The notes below the pieces were generated by a model. That model was not told the DNA's origin and did not search any database. It saw nothing but the letters and a program-made list of their open reading frames with translations. The position numbers and the translations under genes were made by a program. From Lithodes maja (Eukaryota; Arthropoda; Malacostraca; Decapoda; Lithodidae), in contig JBAKBP010007899.1 in assembly GCA_037953745.1 (NCBI GenBank), forward strand, positions 31,680 to 95,679: 64,000 nucleotides of DNA, in the 5' to 3' direction. This document shows, in pieces, positions 1 through 10,362 of the stretch. Position 1 is the first letter of the stretch. Each line of letters begins with the position of its first letter.

Positions 1-1690
1 AACCCATTTGTCCCTTATTAATCCTTCCAGAATCTTCATGAGGATGCTCAATAGTGATACAGGTCTATAGTTCAGTGGTTTATCTCTGCTTCCTCCCTTA
101 AATATAGGAATAATGTTTGCTCTTTTCCATTCTGTAGGTACTATCCCTGTGTCCAATTATTTGGTCATTATGTCATATAACGATATACTCAGTTCCTTAG
201 CATTTTCTTTAATAATCCAGCCTGATACTCCTTCCGGTCCAGCGGCTTTGTTTGGATCCACCTTACTCATTTTGTCTATGAGCTCTGGTCTGTTAAATGT
301 GACTTCCGGCATTTCCTCTGTACCTATCTCATTGGATTCTGGTGCAATGAATTCTCCTTCTTTTGTAAATACTGATGCAAAATTTCTATTTAGTTCTTCC
401 GCAATCTCTGTATCCTCTTCTATGATTCTGTTTCCACTTTTAATCTTTACGATCGTGGCTTTTATCTTCCTTTTGCCGTTTACAAACTTGAAAAACATTT
501 TTGGATTCTTTTCATAGTTCTCCACTATCCCTTTCTCATGGTTTGCCTCTGACCTCCTCCTCATTTCTGTGTATTTGTTTCTCTCCTCTTTATACTTTTG
601 CCTGTTATCTTCCGAATTCCAGTTTCTCATCTTTTTCCAGGCTTTGTTTTTTGCTTCCTGTGCTTGCCTACATTCGCGGTTAAACCATACTTTGCGATTA
701 CTTTTTTTCCTTTTATTAACGTACTTAGGGACAAAAGTTTTTATACCAGTATCATAGATCTCCATGAATGCCTTGAGTTTTTTGTCTACCTCACTTTCAG
801 ATAACACCTGATCCCAATTTTGTGACTTGAAAAATCCTGTAGTCCTACGAAATCGGTTCTGGAATACATCCAGTGATTTTCCTTGTGCTTTTCCCTTCCC
901 TTGGGTAGATTATACTTCAATAGTAAGTCTATGTCTAGAACTGCATGGTCGCTTTTTCCTAGTGGGCATAGGTACTGAATACTTTGAACCTCCTCCTCCC
1001 TTCTTGTGAATAGAAGGTCCAATCTAGCTGGTTGATCACTTCCCCTTACTCTTGTTGACTCTTTTCCATGTTGGTATATAGAATTTTCCATGGCCATACT
1101 TAAAAATTCATAGCCCCAACTTTCCTCCCCTGCTCCGGCTTCAAGATCTTCCCAATTCACTTCCTTGCAGTTAAAGTCCCCACACATGACTATTTCATCC
1201 TTTGAAGCCAAGATATTTCCTAGCACACTACAGTAATTGTTTCCTTACGCATTAGGCTATGCTCCTCCTTACCCCATGTCTTCGTCTTGGGAGGTACATA
1301 CGCTACTATCACCACTATTTTTTCGTTTCCACCAATCTCTATTGCTAAAACTTCTGCTGTTGAAGTTTCTAGTTTTATCTCAGACACAATCAAATCTTTC
1401 CTAGTAAGGATGCACACTCCTCCTCCATGTCGAAATTTTCTGTCCCTCCTCCAAATCCTATATTCAGACCATCCTAGCAAATTTATATCAAGGTCTTCTC
1501 TTAGTTTTGTCTCAGTGAGACATACTATTTCTGGTTTCTTAGTATTGAGTAAGTCTGTTAGTTCTAGTTTCTTAGAGATTAGCCCATCGACATTGCTATA
1601 TAGAATCCTTATACTTTCTAGTCCCCCATTACCTGCTCCAAGCGCCTTATCTGCGGCGGTCTGTTCCCTACCCTCTTATTTTTAGTTTCT
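1..1690 (-). pseudogene. Non-LTR retrotransposon ORF2 (endonuclease plus start of RT), left-truncated
   Basis: Reading the minus strand, an apurinic-type endonuclease runs from about 1690 to 800, with a CLTETKL block near the N-terminus, MCGDFN and a KSDHAVLD motif. A lysine-rich linker (807-157) and the first RT block (EWKRANIIPIFK, then LNYRPVSLLS) follow and leave through base 1. Two frame changes, near 1220 and 800, break the frame, so it is a pseudogene. The GDFN/SDH endonuclease followed by an NYRPVSL RT block is typical of CR1/Jockey-group LINEs. The companion ORF1 lies immediately upstream (1682-2353). The catalytic half of RT lies outside the window. Confident as a LINE, less so for clade. 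Confidence 0.9.
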
Positions 1691-2353
1691 TTTTACCGAA
1701 AGTTTCATAATCTTCCCCTTTCTTACTCCGTAAAAAAACTTATTCTTTTCTTGTTCTGTCCTCTTGCTATTTTCCTCCTTGGCGGTTTTCCTTAGTTCAG
1801 CCTCCTTCTTTCTCTCTTCTTCTGGTAAGTCTCGCCTGATGTAGATTTTGTCCTTACCCTCTAACCCTTTTAGCCTAGCCGCTACTGCCATGATTTCATC
1901 ACAAGTCCTTCTTGACTTAAATTCAATTTTTACCAGTCTATTGTATTCCTTTGTATATTTTCCCAGCCTAAACATGTCTGCTATTTCCTCCTTCCAGGTG
2001 TCCTCCTCATCTTTAATCAATTCCAGAATATTGTTGATGCGACCTTCATCCTGCTCTTTTCGTTTTGTCCAGTCTAGTTCCTCCTTTTCTTCCACCCCTG
2101 ATATTATGAGGCAGTTAGCCCTACGACTTTCTTCCTGGATGGCCTGAGAGTTTTCGTGGATGCCTTGCTTAACCATACTTTTTACCTGGTCCTTTATCCT
2201 AACATCTTGCTGTTTCTGTTCATCCAATTTCTTCCTGAATTCGTCACTGTGTGCCTTCCTTACACTGTCTAAATCTTTTACCACTTGGTCTCTAGTCATG
2301 CCCCAAGCATTTTTACCTTCAGAGATACTGGTGTCTAGCCTAGTCATTATCAC
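1682..2353 (-). pseudogene. LINE ORF1-like coiled-coil protein
   Basis: A 223-residue minus-strand frame, very rich in Lys, Glu and Arg. It has a predicted coiled-coil N-terminal half and a C-terminal block (MFRLGKY, then LVKIEFKSRRTCDEIM, then KIYIRRDLPEEER) resembling the RRM-like nucleic-acid-binding region of LINE ORF1 proteins. The frame continues upstream towards about 2620 but is interrupted by an in-frame TAA just before the Met at 2353, so the true start was probably further upstream. Its 3' end abuts the endonuclease ORF on the same strand, the usual ORF1-ORF2 order. It would coat LINE RNA. No host gene role is implied. Confidence 0.75.
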
Positions 2354-2639
2354 TGCCTTTTATCTCTCCACTAACTCCAACCTGTTCTTCAACTCATCAT
2401 TCGCTGTAACAATTTCCTTCTTAACTATCTCCAAGCCAGTCACTCGGTCCTCCAATTTCTTGATTTTGTTCAACAGCATGAAGCAAAATTTTCCAGTGTC
2501 CTCTGCGGTCCATGTTGTCATGAAACCGGGAAAATCCGGCTCTCCCTCCGATTCGTCACTCCCGCCTTTATCACCCCTCCCCCCCTCAGCCCCTCGTCAC
2601 CTTCATTCACCATCTTCCCCACCTAATTCCTCTTGAAGT

Positions 2640-2959
2640 TGGAACCAAATATCTTGCCTCTTGTGCTGGGTAATACTTAAATAATATAATATTACCCACC
2701 ATACTGAGCCGAGAACTTCCCGCGCCGAAAACAACAATATTGTGCGGTCTCTTCGGATTGTTCACTCACACCCTCTAGTAATATCCACTAATTACCCACT
2801 TGCCAGCCGAAGTTTACATTGTTTTTTATCATCATCCTAATACCTGGAGTCTCCTTTACACATGAATAAGAGATGGACTATAGCTCACTCCCGCCTGCAA
2901 CCATGTAAGTAGAAATCAGCTGGAGCCTGTGGACCGCTTCCTCTCGAGTCAGCTGTTGT
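2640..2959. other. Spacer between two divergent LINE copies
   Basis: This holds the likely 5' untranslated part of the minus-strand LINE and the truncation point of the plus-strand LINE. No ORF or RNA gene was recognised. Confidence 0.4.
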
Positions 2960-4597
2960 GTGTGTATGTGTGAAATTATGAATGATACATTAACATCCGT
3001 GTTTGTGGAGGAGGATGACTATGTAGAACCTGTGGTGGAATTGAACGAGATACAGGGACTAGAGTCGATAGAAGTCAACAAGGATGAACTAAAATCATTG
3101 TTGGAAGAATTGGACGTGAGAAAATCTATGGGCCCAGATAACATTGCTGGATGGGTATTGAGAGAATGTTCTGAACAACTAGTGAGACCTATTTTTAATA
3201 TTGTTCAACACTCATTAAACAAGGGGGAACTTCCCTTAGAATGGAAACAAGCAAATATAACTCCAATATATAAAAGTGGAAATAAAGAAGACCCGCTAAA
3301 TTATCGACCGGTATCCTTAACGAGTGTTATATGCAAGCTTTGTGAAAAGATTATTAGAAAAAGATGGGTGGGTATATTGGAGGAGAGGGAAATAATTTCA
3401 AGCAAGCAGTTCGGGTTCAGAAAAGGTCATTCGTGTACCACAAATTTGTTGAGTTACTATGATAGGGTAATTGACATTGTACAAGGGAGGGAGGGGTGGG
3501 TGGATTGTATTTACTTAGATTTCAAGAAGGCATTTGATAAGGTGCCTCATAAGAGATTGTTGTGGAAGCTCAGGACTGTGGGGCGGGTTGAGGGAGTATT
3601 ATTAAAGTGGATGGAAAACTATTTAATTGGTAGGGAAATGCGAACAGTAATAAAAGGAAAGTTCTCCTCGTGGAAAAGGGTAAAAAGCGGAGTGCCTCAA
3701 GGATCGGTGTTGGCCCCAATCATGTTTTTGGTTTTCATCAACGACCTTCAAATGGGAATAGGCTCATATATATCTATGTTTGCTGATGATGCAAAATTAA
3801 TGAAGCATATTACAAGTAGGAGTAGTTGTGAAGAATTACAGAGAGACCTAGATAAGTTATATGAGTGGAGTCAAACTTGGAAAATGGAATTCAACACGAT
3901 TAAGTGTCAGGTTCTTGAAATGGGAAAAAGTTAATATAGACCTTCTTGGGGATATAAAATAGGAGATGAAATAATTAGTAAAGCTGTGAAAGCAAAAGAC
4001 CTAGGGGTAGTTGTGGCAGACAGCTTGTCACCTGAACAGCATATAAATAAAATAACTGGTGAAACCTATGCAGTGTTGACTAACATGAGAATAGCTCTGA
4101 ATTATTTAGATGAAGAGATGTTAGCAAAAATAATAGGGACAATAATACGACCAAGACTGGAGTATGCAGCAGTGGTGTGGTCTCCACACCTTATAAAACA
4201 TAATAAAAAAATGGAAAGAGTTCAGAGAGTTGCCACTAAGATGATAGCTAGCCTTAGAGACCTGCCTTATGAGGAAAGATTGGAGAGGCTAAAGCTGCCA
4301 ACGCTGAGGGAGAGGAGAGAGAGAGGTGACATGATCATGATGTTCAAGTGTGTGAAAGGTTTTGAGAAGATCGACAAGGGAGATTTTGTGGTGAGGGACG
4401 AGGGAAGAACCAGGGGTCATGATTGTAAGTTGAGGAAAGTTATATGTAAGTCTGATGTAAGAAAGTTCAGCTTCCCGTATAGAAGCATTGAGTGTTGGAA
4501 TAAGTTGGATGGGGAGGTGGTGGGAGCAAGAAATATCCAAACTTTTAAAGCAAAATTGGATAAATGTAGAGAGAGAGACAGGACAACACGAGCTTAG
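2960..4597 (+). pseudogene. CR1/Jockey-group LINE reverse transcriptase with one in-frame stop
   Basis: The RT is nearly complete. It shows WKQANITPIYK and LNYRPVSLTS (block 1), KQFGFRKGHSC, YLDFKKAFDKVPH (first catalytic Asp), SGVPQGSVLAP and FADDAK (the catalytic Asp pair). After a TAA at 3932-3934 the same frame reopens (3986-4597) with a thumb/C-terminal region including RPRLEYAAVVWSPH and RVATKMIASL. Both parts are in the same frame, so a single nonsense codon separates them, which suggests a fairly young copy. The endonuclease and 5' part are missing (5' truncation near 2950). The 3' end runs into a duplicated TTAGGTGAGTACA motif and then simple repeats, a LINE-like tail. Confidence 0.92.
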
Positions 4598-4640
4598 GCT
4601 CAAATCCTGTATACTACAATTAGGTGAGTACAATTAGGTG

Positions 4641-4677
<37 letters not shown>

Positions 4678-4750
4678 TCACTCACTCACTCACTCACTCA
4701 CTCACTCACTCACTCACTCACTCACTCACTCACTCACTCACTCACTCACT
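4598..4750 (+). repeat. LINE 3' tail grading into (AC)n and (ACTC)n microsatellites
   Basis: After the stop codon the motif acaattaggtgagt occurs twice, then (AC)n (about 4646-4672) and about 19 units of ACTC (to 4750). The array looks seeded by the LINE tail. Confidence 0.85.
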
Positions 4751-4831
4751 ATAGAGACCCTATAGTACTGGAGATCGGACAACCTCACACTCACTATAGA
4801 GACCCTATAGTACTGGAGATCGGACAACCTC
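4748..4831 (+). repeat. 45-bp tandem duplication
   Basis: A 45-bp unit beginning actatagagaccctatag occurs twice (4748-4792 and 4793-4831) with no visible mismatch in the shared part, just beyond the ACTC array. The inner ctatag arms are palindromic. Confidence 0.85.
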
Positions 4832-5267
4832 TGTCCTTAGTTTCTCTACACTCCAATATATCCTAGTCACAACCATTCAGCAATACTAGCACAGGATATA
4901 TAGTTTAGGCTTTAGATCTAAATTACCACATGATTTGAAAAAAAAAAAAAATGCAATGTGTTTGATAATTGCAGCACTTAAATGGCGTCCAAAGTAAAAG
5001 ATCGCCGCTTTCTCTTACTTCAGGATCTCTAACACGCATATAACGTAACAAATATGCTATATGCATGTTATTTACACAAATGCAGACAGAATAAGCTTGA
5101 AATAATTAGAGTGGAAGGATTTGTTAGCAGAGAAAAGCACATTTGCATAACTGAAGCAAAATGTTACGAACCAATTACAAATTCAAGTCTTTGAATACAG
5201 GGATATGGGATGTGGAAAAAGGAGTGAATGTGATACATTTCAATTATTAATTGAAAGAGGGAGGTGT
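4832..5267. other. AT-rich stretch without recognisable gene
   Basis: Contains an A-run near 4939. No ORF or repeat family was recognised. Confidence 0.4.
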
Positions 5268-5735
5268 GGTGGAGTGGTCTTGCCACTGGCCTGGTAATCC
5301 AAAGGTCCCGGGTTCAAATCCCGATGTATCAATGGGAAGATATTATTGGGATGGAATTTGTGCTGTACCTAGTATCAGTGCATTACCACAAAGCCCACCG
5401 AAACGTCAATAAAATACCCTCCTTGTTCCCTGATTAAATAGCACTGTATGAATATTCCCATATTCAAAATATGCTATAGGGATGCAATGCCTGGTGAGCT
5501 ATCTGCTCAACAGGTGGCATTGTGTGTGTGTGTGTAAGAGTGAGAGTCCGAGTGTAGTGGGTGAGACAGTGAAGCACGGGAACAAGGTGGCTTCAGAGAT
5601 GGGGTCGCTTCGGGCCATGAGTGAGCACCGTGCCTCATGTGAAGGCAAGATGACGGTGCTCGTTGTACTCTACGTGCTTCACATGTCTCACTCCCTAGAC
5701 TGGAACAAGACCTCACGGGCTTCACTGTTCATTGT
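5268..5735 (+). repeat. tRNA-headed SINE-like element, plus-strand arm
   Basis: It begins with a tRNA-like head: an A-box-like tggtggagtgg and a B-box-like gggttcaaatccc. An approximately 400-bp unique body follows, ending near tagactggaacaagacctc. The same sequence occurs inverted at 6135-6542, which defines the repeat unit. Family unknown to me. Confidence 0.7.
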
Positions 5736-5779
5736 AAAGCCGAAAAAAACCCTGCCGAGTATTGCAGAAAGTGGCCAAC

Positions 5780-6055
5780 ATTGTACCAATATACAAAAAT
5801 AGGACAGAGAGGAGCCTTTGAAATACTTTTCTTTAACAAGTTTTGTGATCCAACTCCTGGAGAAACTCATCAGAGAAGGAAGCTCTTTGGATTATGGATT
5901 CAGATTTGGGAGATCTTGCACTTCAAACTTGCTCAGCTTGTATGACAGGATGATAGACATTATTAGATAATGAGAGAGTGAGTGTACTGTGTTTTCTTGG
6001 AATTTAAATAGGATTTTGATATATCTATCTGCCAGGTCACAAAAATATATCTAAT
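5780..6055 (+). pseudogene. Degenerate LINE reverse-transcriptase relic
   Basis: Frames broken by stops still read QLLEKLIREGS, DYGFRFGRSCTSNLLSLYDRMIDII and a damaged version of the catalytic Asp block. This matches the palm region of the LINE at 2960-4597 (FGFRKGHSCTTNLLSYYDRVIDIV). It is an older, badly decayed copy of the same or a sister family, lying between the inverted SINE-like arms. Confidence 0.75.
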
Positions 6056-6134
6056 TTTTTTTTTTTTTTTTCTATATTCCAACTACTCCCTCTCGGGCAT
6101 AGGCTGATAGCCTTTACACTCTACCGCTGAACCC

Positions 6135-6542
6135 GGTGAGGCCCGTGAGGTCTTGTTCCAGTCTAGGGAGTGAGACATGCGAAGCACCTACTCCCGGCTC
6201 GAACCCAACTCCATCTCTGAAGCTGCTTCGCCCCTGCGCTTCACAGTCTCACTCCCCAGGCTCGGACCCTCACTCTCGGAACGCCACCTATTGAGCAATT
6301 AACTCACTAGGCATTGCCCCCTGTAGCATATTTTGAATATGGGAATATTCATACAGTGCTATTTAATCAGGGAACAATGAGGGTATTTTGTTTTGGCATT
6401 TCGGTGTGCTGTGGTAATGCACTGAAACTAGGTACAGCACAAATTCCTTCCCAATCATATCTTCCCATTGACATATTGGGATTCGAACCCGGGTCCATTG
6501 GATTACCAGTCCAGTGGCAAGACCACTCTGCCACACCTCCCC
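6135..6542 (-). repeat. tRNA-headed SINE-like element, minus-strand arm
   Basis: Inverted copy of 5268-5735. Its B-box-like sequence reads gggttcgaatccc on the minus strand at about 6481-6496. With the plus-strand arm it forms an inverted repeat of at least 400 bp around a spacer of about 400 bp, so a transcript could fold into long double-stranded RNA. It carries extra sequence at its 3' side (about 6070-6135) that the other copy lacks. Confidence 0.7.
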
Positions 6543-7096
6543 TTATGTAGGACTAAGCCTGAAAAATAAGGGTTTCACTCTTTAAAAAAAAATGTTCTCA
6601 CTCCCTAACAGGGTACCCCTGCTCTCCGTCCTAACATCGTTAGATTTCGTTGAAAATTCATTTTAGCTGTCAGTAAAAAATACATGTACAGTACACTCTA
6701 ACCTCCATTTAACGGATTCCGATTTAACGGATATCGGCAATAACGGTCAAAAAATGTAGGCCGGACAATGGACCCAGCAACGGACATAGTCCGTTGCTAT
6801 AAAAAAGTTGGAGCAAAGTCCGTTGTTCTATCTATTTATCTCTCTAATGCACCCACCTAAATCCCTTATACATTAACATAACTATGTCTTATTTGGACTT
6901 TTTGTAATCTTTGAATCATTTCTAATTTGATGGAATTGAAAAATATAATATCCTTCCAGCACATAGATAAATAATAAATAAGATAGTCAACAAAATATTT
7001 CAACTCTCCCCTCCGTGCCAGCAGAGACGGAAGATTTACGTTTGATAGATTTTTTGTTTTGTTTTTTTCCCTCGATATACACACTCTTTCTATTTA

Positions 7097-7770
7097 CAGT
7101 AAACTTCCGTTAATCCGAAGGGCAGCGGACCGGCCCTCGTTCGGATTAGTGGTTTTTTCGGATTATCGGACGTTACCCCCCCCCCCCCCGACTTTTTTTT
7201 GAAGACCCAAACCAAGACACAAACACATGATAATAATGATAATAATGACTAATCATGACTTTAACTCACCTTATATGAAGAGAAGAGATGTGTAGCATTG
7301 AAGATAAGCCCCCAGCACCAGCCCCAACCCAGCCCCCAACCAGCCACTAGCCCCCTAGCCCTATATTAGTAACTTATAATCACTGCTCTGCACTGTAAGT
7401 GTACTTTAATGTAAAATGAACTTAAAAAGACATTTTTTTTTTTGTATTTTGCTGATTTTATATTTTTTTTGGGGTCCTTAAATCTACTACACTTCACTGA
7501 TTATTACTCCACAGCCATATCCTCCAAGCCTTCAATATCTGAAGGGGGAGCTAGGGCTACCTCAGGAGTGGCTAGGCTGGCTGGGGCTACCACAGGGGCG
7601 GCTGGGGCTACCACAGGGGCGGCTGGGGCTACCACAGGGGCGGCTGGGGCTACCACAGGACTATTGAAAAATTCGGACTATTGGGAGAATTCGGATTTGG
7701 CCTCAAATTGAAAAATTCGGACTATTGGGAGATTCGAATTATCGGTCGTCGGATTAACGGAAGTTTACTG
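7097..7770. mobile_element. Nested Tigger-like MITE, 674 bp
   Basis: TIRs read cagtaaacttccgttaatcc and its inverse, with TA duplicated at 7095-7096 and 7771-7772. It inserted inside the 270-bp repeat block of the surrounding element, so it is younger than that array. The inside contains a GC-rich 21-bp minisatellite. No transposase. Confidence 0.85.
7577..7660 (+). repeat. 21-bp minisatellite, about four units
   Basis: The unit ggggctaccacaggggcggct is repeated inside the nested MITE. It is GC-rich in an AT-rich setting. The open frame across it (AGATTGA repeats) is only an effect of a period divisible by three. Confidence 0.85.
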
Positions 7771-8742
7771 TATCTATCTCTCTAATTCATCTATCTAAAT
7801 CCCTTATACATTAACATAACTATGTCTTATTTGGACTTTTTGTAATCTTTGAATAATTTCTAATGTGATGGAATTGAAAAATATAATATCCTTCCAGCAC
7901 ATAGATAAATAATAAATAAGATAGTCAAAAAAATAGTTCAACCCTCCCCTCAGTCTAGACGCCGAGCTTCCGAGACGGAAGATTTACGTTTGATAGATTC
8001 TTTGTTTTGTTTTTTTCCCTCGATATACACACTCTTTCTATCTATCTATCTCTCTAATTCATCTATCTAAATCCCTTATACATTAACATAACTATGTCTT
8101 ATTTGGACTTTTTGTAATCTTTGAATAATTTCTAATGTGATGGAATTGAAAAATATAATATCCTTCCAGCACATAGATAAATAATAAATGAGATAGTCAA
8201 CAAAATATTTCAACCCTCCCCTCCGTCTATGCGCCGAGCTTCCCAGACGGGAGATTTACGTTTGATAGATTTTTGTTTTTTTTTGTTCCCACGGTATACA
8301 CAAAATGATGGGGAAATATTATAACATGTTTTTAATTGACATTTGTGTCGTTTTTGCTGATTATGAGTTGGTGGAAAATAAAATCTTTAATTCTATCATA
8401 TCGGAAATGATTCACAGATTATATAGAGACCAAATAATATACACTTTTAAGTGTGTTCAATAGTTTTGCATTATCAATAGGGTGTAGCACAAGGGATTAC
8501 CAGGATTTATTTCAGGTACAGTAAAAAAAAGGATGCATAACAGTTAAATGTCACATCGATCCGGACACCTGTACTCAACACCAAATTTTTCTCAAGGAAT
8601 TTCCGGATTACATCCGGACTGGACAGTATTTAGCAGCAACGGACATTTAGCAGGAACGGACAGGTGCTTGCACACATTTGTCCGTTAAATGGAGGGTCGA
8701 GTGTATTCCTATCCATATCAAATGTATCTCTCCATCCTAACA

Positions 8743-8850
8743 TGGGTGACATGGTAAAGAACACGTTCGTAAAGCGTTCAGTTGGACCGGTACGGTACGA
8801 GCTTTGGTTAGTTAGGAAGGCATTATGGCTTCAGACAGTGTAGTACATTT
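8743..8850 (+). pseudogene. Decayed duplicate of the KDM4-type exon
   Basis: The sequence aligns by eye with the exon at 9034-9198, including the preceding catcctaaca acceptor context. It still reads GDMVK, TFVKR and RYELW. The acceptor AG has become AT (catgggtgac against caggggtgac), codons are missing after GDMVK and the frame is disturbed. This is a tandem exon duplication whose upstream copy appears dead. Confidence 0.65.
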
Positions 8851-8868
8851 ATATATTAATATTTTTGT

Positions 8869-8946
8869 GTCATGCCCCAGCCAGGGTTCGAACCCAGGCC
8901 AATAGTGCAGCACTCCAGCACCTAAACCACTAGACCACCGAGGAGC
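8869..8946 (-). repeat. tRNA-like sequence (SINE head or tRNA pseudogene)
   Basis: On the minus strand it shows an A box (tggtctagtgg), a B box (gggttcgaaccc) and ends gctcc/ggggc that could pair as a short acceptor stem. The anticodon arm is irregular and no clear anticodon can be assigned, so a functional tRNA is doubtful. Confidence 0.5.
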
Positions 8947-9033
8947 TAAAAGTAGTGGCTTCATTTGGAATTACCTGTATATCCCATCCCTGTATCTGTA
9001 TCCCTACATGTGTATATTTCTTCATCCTAACAG

Positions 9034-9198
9034 GGGTGACATGGTAAAGATTTCGATGGACACATTTGTGAAGCGGTTCCAGCCGGACCGGTACGAGCTG
9101 TGGCTGGCTGGGAAGGACGTCGGCCCACACCCCGAGGACCCCAGCCGATCCTCTGCCGCCGCACAACCCTCGCTCAACGACGTACTCTGCAACAAAAA
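9034..9198 (+). CDS. Kdm4: KDM4/JMJD2-type lysine demethylase, internal exon
   Basis: A 165-bp exon with an acceptor at 9032-9033 (ttcttcatcctaacag) and a strong donor gtgagt at 9199. It encodes GDMVKISMDTFVKRFQPDRY then ELWLAGKD. This closely resembles the segment of KDM4 demethylases just after the JmjC domain's zinc-binding Cys residues (vertebrate family pattern DMVKISMD-FVRKFQPDRYQLW--GKD). KDM4 enzymes are Fe(II)/2-oxoglutarate-dependent nuclear dioxygenases that remove methyl groups from H3K9 and H3K36. The following 26 residues are Pro/Ser/Ala-rich and unlike vertebrate KDM4. The exon ends in phase 2, and the next phase-compatible acceptor with a long open frame is at 13184. The JmjN and JmjC exons are not in this window. 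Confidence 0.72.
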
Positions 9199-10362
9199 GT
9201 GAGTCTTTGTTGTGTGTTGTTTTTTATTCCTGTCGTGATTTTTCAGAGCCCTATGCCTTTGTTTTGTGTCTGTAGTGCCTTCTTGTTGTTTTCTATTCCT
9301 GTTTATATTTTTCAGTCTTGTACAGGCTGCATCTCTGTCTTTTGTGTACGGCCTTCATTTTTCTTGTTGAAGTTGGTAATTTTATTTATTCACTCCATGA
9401 TATCTTCAGCAACGCAAAGTGAGTTCTTACATTCTCCTTCCTTGGTCTGCCAACAGCCACCCTTCCACTTTCCATGCTTCACCTAATCATCCGTACACAT
9501 CCTTGGACCTCTCCACATAATTTATTATGCAGTAAGCGTATTCTATCCTTTCCTTCCTTGAAGGTCGTGAGCTGAGAATTTTGTTTTGTAATACCAGTAA
9601 TAGAGTAGAGAAATTGTAATTTGATTAAAGGGGATTAGTTTATAAAAAGCAAATTAAAGATATGATTTGAACACTAGTCAATTCCTCGGCAAGAACTGAC
9701 TCTGTTTAGAAATACAGTAATAGACTAGAGCTTGGATGTGGATACTCAAAGATACTACAGTATAGGTTATGCTGAAGTGAGAGACATTTGGGGTGCTACG
9801 GGTTCGCTGCGAGATGGTTATTTATCACATAGAGGACCACGGCGAGTAAGAGACATTAGGGGCGTCTAGTTAGACAACTTGAAGAGAGCCCCTCTATATC
9901 GAACTGCAAAAAATGCCGGATGAGCCTATCTTCGCAGGGGAGCACTTCGCTCCTTCAAACAGTCTGCTACACCAATTTTCAAACCACAACGAAGGGCGGC
10001 ACGCTCCTGGTACCACTAGCAGAATGGCGAACCCAACCTAAGTGAACATTCTGTATGTGAATAACAAACCAAATTATTTATGCCTTGCCCACACCATCAT
10101 AACTTTCTCATACAGTATAATACTTGAGAAGACTTACTACTGGTATCATAAGTTGTAATGTCCAGTTAGGCCTTGTTTTTGAGTATTAGTGGTGATACAC
10201 TTTACAATGTCGCCATTTAGGATACAATGATTAGAAGGAGATAAGTGGCCGGGCTCAAGATATTATTGTAAAGCTCTTACATTTGTCCTCCTTCCTGTGA
10301 TCCCCAACGGAGGGCGATATTGACATGAAGTACACGGCTATCGGAAGTGAGTTTTTATCCTA
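9199..10362. other. Putative intron sequence, no gene recognised
   Basis: T-rich sequence follows the donor at 9199. A second gtgagtt with an upstream cttcag (9404-9418) could be a micro-exon or chance. Nothing else was recognised up to the LINE fragment. Confidence 0.4.

Larger units (their letters stand above)
6828..8300 (+). repeat. Three direct copies of a 270-bp repeat, one junction split by a MITE
   Basis: Copies start near 6828, 7772 and 8040; the shared phrase atcccttatacattaacata lies at 6861, 7799 and 8071. The second and third are 272 bp apart. The first and second would be about 262 bp apart once the inserted element at 7097-7770 is subtracted. Confidence 0.85.
6694..8703. mobile_element. 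Mariner/pogo-type element with 23-bp TIRs and TA target duplication
   Basis: The left end reads cactctaacctccatttaac and the right end is its near-perfect inverse (ccgttaaatggagggtcgag then tg). Each end is flanked by TA (6692-6693 and 8704-8705). This fits Tc1/mariner-pogo elements. No transposase frame is present, so it is nonautonomous. The body is mostly three copies of a 265-272-bp repeat plus a nested 674-bp element. Subterminal sequence repeats phrases such as aacggac. Confidence 0.8.

Noticed and set aside
113..804. Short plus-strand frames rich in Phe/Ser/Leu
   Set aside because: They are the antisense of the LINE ORF2 on the minus strand.
8869..8946. Possible functional tRNA gene on the minus strand
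   Set aside because: A and B boxes are present but the anticodon arm does not fold cleanly and no anticodon can be assigned; better read as a SINE head or pseudogene.
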